NCBI GenBank assembly: GCA_035541215.1
Contig: DATKNV010000102.1
Span: 1 to 20,360, forward strand
Source: DASZHJ01 sp035541215
GTDB taxonomy: Bacteria; Pseudomonadota; Alphaproteobacteria; ATCC43930; CGMCC-115725
Reading direction: 5' to 3'
Length of the DNA stretch: 20,360 nt
Both the position numbers and the translations under genes were made by a program. Below are positions 16,960 to 20,360 of this stretch, piece after piece. How positions within the stretch are numbered: position 1 is the stretch's first letter; every line of letters starts with the position of its first letter. The notes beneath the pieces were generated by a model. The model was not told where the DNA came from and did no database searches. It saw only the letters and a list, made by a program, of their open reading frames with translations.

Positions 16960-18093
16960 ATGACGAGCCAGCTTTTCACGCCGATCGCGTTGCGCGGATT
17001 GACGCTGCCCAATCGCATCGTCGTCTCTCCGATGTGCCAGTATTCCGCCGATGACGGCTGCGCCAATTCCTGGCACATGCTGCATCTCGGCAATCTCGCG
17101 GTCTCGGGGCCGGGCCTCCTGATGATCGAGGCGACGGCGGTCGAGCGCATCGGCCGCATCACGCATGGCTGCCTCGGTCTCTACTCCGACAACAACGAGC
17201 TCGCGCTCGCGGAGGTGGTGGCGGCGTGCCGGCGCTGGGGCAACGCGCCGCTGGGCATTCAGCTCGCGCATGCCGGACGCAAGGGCTCGGCGCAGCGCCC
17301 GTGGGAAGGCGGGAACTCGCTCAAGCCGGAGGCGGACGCTTGGGAGACGGTGGCGCCTTCGCCGATTCCGATGGCCGAAGGCTGGGCGACGCCGCGGGAG
17401 GCAACGCTCGCGGATCTCGCGCGCATTCGCGACGCCTTCGCCGAGGCGACGCGGCGGGCGGCGCGGATCGGACTCGATCTCGTCGAGGCGCATTGCGCGC
17501 ACGGCTATCTCCTGCACGCGTTCATGTCGCCGCTTTCGAACACGCGGAGCGACGCCTATGGCGGCAGCGTCGAGAAGTGCCGGCGCTTTCCGCTCGAGGT
17601 AGTGGAGGCGATGCGCGCGGCCTGGCCCGCGGAGAAGCCGCTCGGCGTGCGCATCACCGGCAGCGATTGGATGGCCGGCGGATTGACGGTCGAGGATGCG
17701 GTCGCCTTCGCAAAAACCCTGAAGGAGCGCGGCGTCGACTACGTCTGCGTCTCCAGCGGCGGCATCTCGCTCAAGGCGTCGATCCCGCTGGGACCCGGCT
17801 ACCAGGTTCCCTTCGCGGAGCGCGTCCGGCGCGAGGCAGGGATCGCCACCCGGGCGGTCGGCTTGATCGCGGAGCCGCGTCAGGCCGAGCGCATCGTCGC
17901 CTCGGGGCAGGCAGACATGGTGGCGCTAGCCCGCGGCTTTCTCGACGACCCCCGTTGGGTGTGGCACGCGGCGGAGGCGCTGGGAGCGACGGCATCCTAT
18001 CCGCCGCAATACCAGCGCACGCGCGCGGCGGTCTGGCCCGGCGCCAAAATCGCGCGCCAGCAGCCGGCGCAATCGAGCGCCGCTGCGGACTAG
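16960..18093 (+). CDS. NADH:flavin oxidoreductase, old yellow enzyme family (YqjM/XenA-like)
   Basis: This is an FMN-dependent ene-reductase that reduces activated C=C bonds or nitro/xenobiotic compounds with NAD(P)H, in the cytosol. The 377-residue TIM-barrel protein begins QLFTPIALRGLTLPNRIVVSP (split: QLFTPIALRG, LTLPNRIVVSP). Cys26 and Tyr28 in PMCQYS match the redox-tuning Cys26 and Tyr28 of Bacillus YqjM, marking the thermophilic-like class. GIQLAHAGRKG (99-109) and His178/His181 in EAHCAHGYL provide the substrate anion-binding pair. The frame extends further upstream, but ATG 16960 aligns exactly with YqjM numbering and follows a GAAAGAG ribosome site. The C-terminal tail is Ala/Gln-rich. 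It ends 15 bp before the convergent Flp pilin gene. Confidence 0.95.
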   Translation: MTSQLFTPIALRGLTLPNRIVVSPMCQYSADDGCANSWHMLHLGNLAVSGPGLLMIEATAVERIGRITHGCLGLYSDNNELALAEVVAACRRWGNAPLGIQLAHAGRKGSAQRPWEGGNSLKPEADAWETVAPSPIPMAEGWATPREATLADLARIRDAFAEATRRAARIGLDLVEAHCAHGYLLHAFMSPLSNTRSDAYGGSVEKCRRFPLEVVEAMRAAWPAEKPLGVRITGSDWMAGGLTVEDAVAFAKTLKERGVDYVCVSSGGISLKASIPLGPGYQVPFAERVRREAGIATRAVGLIAEPRQAERIVASGQADMVALARGFLDDPRWVWHAAEALGATASYPPQYQRTRAAVWPGAKIARQQPAQSSAAAD

Positions 18094-18108
18094 CAGACGG
18101 GTCGCTGG

Positions 18109-18291
18109 TCAGCCGGCGTTCTGAACGCTGGCGGCGATATTGCCCGCGCTCGTGTTCAGCGTGGTTCCCAGCGTCTGAATCGTTCCCAGCGTCGCGAGTG
18201 CGAGAAGTGCTGCCAGGAGACCGTATTCGATCGCCGTAGCACCCTTCCGCGCATCGCGGGACTTCCGGGCAAAGCGCAAGAGGCGCAACAT
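18109..18291 (-). CDS. Flp family type IVb pilin
   Basis: This is a 60-residue prepilin of the Flp/Fap family, the subunit of Tad (tight adherence) pili. A short basic leader (MLRLLRFARKSRDARK) ends at Gly17, the expected prepilin peptidase site. The mature N-terminus ATAIEYGLLAALLALA carries the invariant Glu at +5 and Tyr at +6 (Glu22-Tyr23) in the hydrophobic assembly helix. The tail NTSAGNIAASVQNAG is small and polar, typical of these pilins. The start at 18291 has a GAGG Shine-Dalgarno upstream. No tad/cpa assembly genes are in the window, so it is an orphan copy here and must depend on machinery encoded elsewhere. Confidence 0.94.
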   Translation of the reverse strand: MLRLLRFARKSRDARKGATAIEYGLLAALLALATLGTIQTLGTTLNTSAGNIAASVQNAG

Positions 18292-18309
18292 GAGAGCCTC
18301 ACCTCATAG

Positions 18310-18360
18310 TGTCGCCGAAGTATGCCCGGCGAGAGTGCGGAGCGCTACATCTGTCGCCGA
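18310..18360. repeat. TGTCGCCGA repeats upstream of the Flp pilin gene
   Basis: The 9-mer TGTCGCCGA occurs at 18310-18318 and 18352-18360, 42 bp apart. An inverted half CGGCGA lies at 18327-18332, opposite TCGCCG at 18312-18317 with a 9-bp spacer that contains a minus-strand CATACT -10-like hexamer. They lie in the 128-bp region upstream of the pilin start and may be operator sites. The pattern could be chance in GC-rich DNA. Confidence 0.35.
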
Positions 18361-18419
18361 GCAATCGCGCGGCATTTTATTAATTTCGCATCGAGCCTTC
18401 GCGTTGCGGCGGGCCCGCC

Positions 18420-19259
18420 CTAGCGCGGCCGGTCGCCCGCGAGGGTGATGCGGTGCATGATCCGCCGGTAGCCGTGATAGTCGTTGATGGGGTTGTGCTG
18501 GGCCGAGCGGTTGTCCCAGAAGGCCAGCGACCCCGCCTCCCAGCGGAAGCGGCAGGTGAATTCCGGCCGGACCTGGTGCCGGAAGAGGAAATCCAGCAGC
18601 GGCGCGCTCTCCTCCTCGGTCATCCCCGCGAAGCGGATGGTGTGCGCGACGTTGACGTAGAGCGCCTTGCGTCCGGTCTCGGGATGAGTGCGCACCACCG
18701 GGTGCTCCGCGGTGAGCACGGAGGAGGCCTTGCCGCCGGGCGCGTCGCGGAGCCGGTCCTCGCGCGTGCGCGTCACGTCGGCCTTGGCGGAGCAGCTCAC
18801 GCCCTTCAAGCCCGCGAGCATCCGCTGCATCTCCGGCGAGAGCGCCTCGTAGGCAAAGTACTGATTCGCGAAGAGCGTGTCGCCGCCGAAAGGCGGCACC
18901 TCCCGCGCGAGCAGCATGCTCCCCATCGGGGGCGCTTCGAGGTAGGTCGTATCGGAATGCCAGACGCCGCCGAAGTTGACGCGCTCGTGCTCGAGCTTCG
19001 CGACCTCGATGATCTCCGGATATCCCGGTAGACCGCGGACGAAGGGATATTCGACGGGCGTACCGAAACGGCGCGCGAGCGCCATGAATTTGTCGAGCGA
19101 GAGCGGCTGCGCCCGGAAGAAGATCACGAGATGATCGAGGAGCGCGTGGCGCAGCGCTGCGACCGTTGCGTCGTCGAGCGGCTCGCTCAGATCCACGCCG
19201 GCAATCTCCGCGCCGAGCGCACCCGCGATCGGTCTCACTTCCAGGCTGTTCGAGCGCAT
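18420..19259 (-). CDS. TauD/TfdA family 2-oxoglutarate-dependent dioxygenase
   Basis: This is a mononuclear Fe(II) dioxygenase that couples oxidative decarboxylation of 2-oxoglutarate to hydroxylation of a substrate, often releasing sulfite from taurine/alkylsulfonates or cleaving aryloxyacids. The 279-residue protein has the facial triad His101-x-Asp103 (VWHSDTTY) and His255 (SAQHNPIND), with Arg270 (IMHRITL) to bind the 2-oxoglutarate carboxylate. His255 and Arg270 fall at the E. coli TauD numbers. The N-terminus (LEVRPIAGALGAEIAGVDL) is family-typical. The start at 19259 has a weak GAGG upstream. No sulfonate transporter is adjacent, so the substrate is undetermined. It is divergent from the CHAP gene. 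Confidence 0.95.
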   Translation of the reverse strand: MRSNSLEVRPIAGALGAEIAGVDLSEPLDDATVAALRHALLDHLVIFFRAQPLSLDKFMALARRFGTPVEYPFVRGLPGYPEIIEVAKLEHERVNFGGVWHSDTTYLEAPPMGSMLLAREVPPFGGDTLFANQYFAYEALSPEMQRMLAGLKGVSCSAKADVTRTREDRLRDAPGGKASSVLTAEHPVVRTHPETGRKALYVNVAHTIRFAGMTEEESAPLLDFLFRHQVRPEFTCRFRWEAGSLAFWDNRSAQHNPINDYHGYRRIMHRITLAGDRPR

Positions 19260-19353
19260 CGAGGCCTCATCGACTCCGCCACTCCCGGCAATGCCTCTAG
19301 GACTCCGGTGCCCGCGGAGTCAAGCCGACCCGACTTTGACCGTTGCCAAGCGG

Positions 19354-19368
19354 CTAATCATTGGTTAA
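19354..19368. promoter_or_regulatory. CtrA-like binding site upstream of the CHAP gene
   Basis: CTAA-N7-TTAA (19354-19357, spacer TCATTGG, 19365-19368) matches 7 of the 8 fixed bases of the alphaproteobacterial CtrA box TTAA-N7-TTAA with exact spacing. It sits 41 bp upstream of the CHAP start and 94 bp from the divergent dioxygenase start, in an otherwise GC-rich region. CtrA controls cell-cycle, envelope and motility genes, so a wall hydrolase is a sensible target. Confidence 0.5.
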
Positions 19369-19409
19369 TGAGGCTTCATCGCGGGATGCAGCGCTCTTGG
19401 GGGAGGCTC

Positions 19410-19862
19410 ATGGGGAAACGCACGATGGCGATCGCGCTCTGCATCCTCGTCGCTCTCGCGGCGGTGCCGAATGCCTTCGCGATCAATTGCGTCCAATACG
19501 TAAAGGCGTCTTCGGAGTTCAACATCTCCGGCAACGCCTGGCTCTGGTGGGACCACGCCGCTGGAATCTACGGGCGCGGTAAGACTCCGCGCGAGGGCTC
19601 CGTGCTGGTCTTCAAGCGCACCAACAAGATGCATTCCGGCCACGTCGCATTAGTGTCGCGCGTGCTCGACGACAGGACCCTGCTCATCGACCACGCCAAT
19701 TGGGGCTCGGGCCGCGGCGAGAAGGGGCGCGTTCAGCGAGGGGTGCTCGCGATGGATTGCTCTAGCCGGCATGACTGGTCGGCCGTCTGCGTCTGGAACG
19801 AGAAGTTCGAAGTCTACGGCCGCCCTTATCCCACCAACGGATTCATTTATCCGCAGGACTGA
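19410..19862 (+). CDS. Secreted CHAP-domain cell-wall hydrolase
   Basis: This 150-residue exported protein has a Sec signal peptide (MGKRTMAIAL, hydrophobic core, cleavage near AFA-I at 24/25) followed by a minimal CHAP domain. CHAP enzymes are papain-like amidases or endopeptidases that cut peptidoglycan peptides. The catalytic triad is readable: Cys27 (INCVQYVK) immediately after cleavage, His78 (HSGHVALV) and Asn97 (DHANWG). The GSVLVFKRT segment before the His is family-typical. The ATG at 19410 is preceded by GGGGGAGG (19399-19406). A longer in-frame reading upstream would lack a signal peptide and is rejected. A CtrA-like box lies 41 bp upstream. It probably acts in the periplasm during wall remodelling or division. 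Confidence 0.9.
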   Translation: MGKRTMAIALCILVALAAVPNAFAINCVQYVKASSEFNISGNAWLWWDHAAGIYGRGKTPREGSVLVFKRTNKMHSGHVALVSRVLDDRTLLIDHANWGSGRGEKGRVQRGVLAMDCSSRHDWSAVCVWNEKFEVYGRPYPTNGFIYPQD

Positions 19863-19893
19863 ATCCTCACGTTAACTTCCGACGCGCATGCTT

Positions 19894-19924
19894 TTGCATT
19901 CCCGCGCGCGAATTGTGCTACAGT
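19894..19924 (+). promoter_or_regulatory. Candidate extended -10 promoter for the terminal lipoprotein gene
   Basis: TTGCAT (19894-19899) and TACAGT (19919-19924), with TGC directly before the -10 (extended -10 TGCTACAGT), give a sigma70-like promoter with a long 19-bp spacer. The GCTACAGT form is common in Alphaproteobacteria. A short stem-loop CCCCA/TGGGG (19928-19932 with 19940-19944) would lie at the very start of the transcript, before the ATG at 19960. Confidence 0.5.
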
Positions 19925-19959
19925 CCGCCCCAGCACATTTGGGGAATCGGGAATTCTTC

Positions 19960-20360
19960 ATGAGATCGTGGAGGCGAACGCGTGAGTCGAGAGCGGAGCG
20001 GCTCTCGTGCGTTCTCGTATTCTCCGTTGCGATCTCCGCGCTCGCGGCCTGCACGCCTCAGCGCACCGCGATCGATCCCGCGCAGTGCCGCGCGATCCTC
20101 GAGCGCGGCGGCAGCTCGCAAGCCTACACGCAATGCCTCGTCGACCAGGCGAAGGACAAATCCGTCGGCGGCATGCCCGTGCTGAGCGAGCGTGCCCGCG
20201 CGCAGATAGACAACCGTCAGAACGACCCCTGTCTCACCGCGCCTGGGATGAGCCAGAACGACTACCTCGCCTGCGAGCTCGCCCGCCCGAGCCACCCCGC
20301 GCCCGCGCGCGAGCCCATGCGGGCCGGCGACATCGTCCCGCTGCCGCTGAGCGTGGAGCC
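19960..20360 (+). CDS. Cysteine-patterned small lipoprotein (partial, runs off window)
   Basis: The ATG at 19960 opens a frame of 133 codons that continues past the window. The N-terminus is strongly basic (MRSWRRTRESRAERL), followed by a hydrophobic stretch and lipobox ALAAC with Cys31, so a lipoprotein is predicted. The mature part has two similar cysteine pairs, Cys43-x15-Cys59 and Cys91-x13-Cys105, each ending in a Tyr-x-x-Cys pattern (AYTQCL and DYLACEL). This looks like a duplicated disulfide-linked helical hairpin. The region after residue 105 is Pro/Ala/Arg-rich. I do not recognise a named family. Codon choice matches the neighbouring genes, and a good promoter candidate lies just upstream. 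Confidence 0.75.
   Translation, partial: MRSWRRTRESRAERLSCVLVFSVAISALAACTPQRTAIDPAQCRAILERGGSSQAYTQCLVDQAKDKSVGGMPVLSERARAQIDNRQNDPCLTAPGMSQNDYLACELARPSHPAPAREPMRAGDIVPLPLSVE

Noticed and set aside
16696..17517. A minus-strand frame running through the hairpin region and the old yellow enzyme gene
   Set aside because: Most of it is antisense to the enzyme. The remainder is a translation of the inverted repeats, with no start signal or family resemblance.

Overview
The window is GC-rich, densely coded bacterial chromosome. The GyrA style (acidic insert before the last C-terminal blade, GyrA box QRRGGRG), the gyrA-coaD pair, the isolated Flp-type pilin and a near-consensus CtrA box all suggest an alphaproteobacterium, probably near Hyphomicrobiales/Rhodospirillales. 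I cannot name the genus. I see no rRNA, tRNA, insertion sequence, phage gene or CRISPR array. Open frames on both strands across most genes are codon-bias shadows.

Layout. 1-1322 (minus) is the 5' part of an FAD-dependent tricarballylate dehydrogenase/fumarate reductase-like flavoprotein, cut by the window edge. 1668-5883 (plus) is gyrA-coaD-DyP peroxidase, joined by two ATGA stop/start overlaps. 5890-6957 (minus) is a glutathione S-transferase preceded by a Rid-family protein. 7124-14407 (plus) is a seven-gene catabolic-looking operon: SDR protein, ABC ATPase, periplasmic binding protein, fused permease, CaiB/BaiF CoA-transferase, crotonase-fold protein and small lipoprotein. 14418-16592 (minus) is a 724-residue fusion of a cysteine-dioxygenase-like cupin with four rhodanese domains. 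16960-18093 (plus) is a YqjM-like old yellow enzyme, preceded by a long leader with competing hairpins. 18109-18291 (minus) is a lone Flp pilin, 18420-19259 (minus) a TauD-type dioxygenase, 19410-19862 (plus) a secreted CHAP-domain hydrolase, and 19960-20360 (plus) the start of a cysteine-patterned lipoprotein that runs off the window.

How the genes may work together. The 7124-14407 operon reads as import of a small organic solute by a FbpABC-type importer, CoA transfer by a class III CoA-transferase (catalytic Asp169 present), then processing by a crotonase-fold enzyme. Two of its enzymes lack textbook catalytic residues: the SDR protein keeps only the lysine of the Asn-Ser-Tyr-Lys tetrad, and the crotonase lacks both catalytic glutamates. 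The operon therefore probably does something other than standard beta-oxidation. The cupin-rhodanese fusion has a complete set of cupin histidines but a catalytic cysteine in only one of its four rhodanese domains. It suggests thiol or persulfide sulfur chemistry in one polypeptide.

The most interesting leads are this fusion, the non-canonical operon, the switch-like leader upstream of the old yellow enzyme, and the CtrA-like box before the CHAP hydrolase. All assignments come from reading motifs by eye; no database search was possible.
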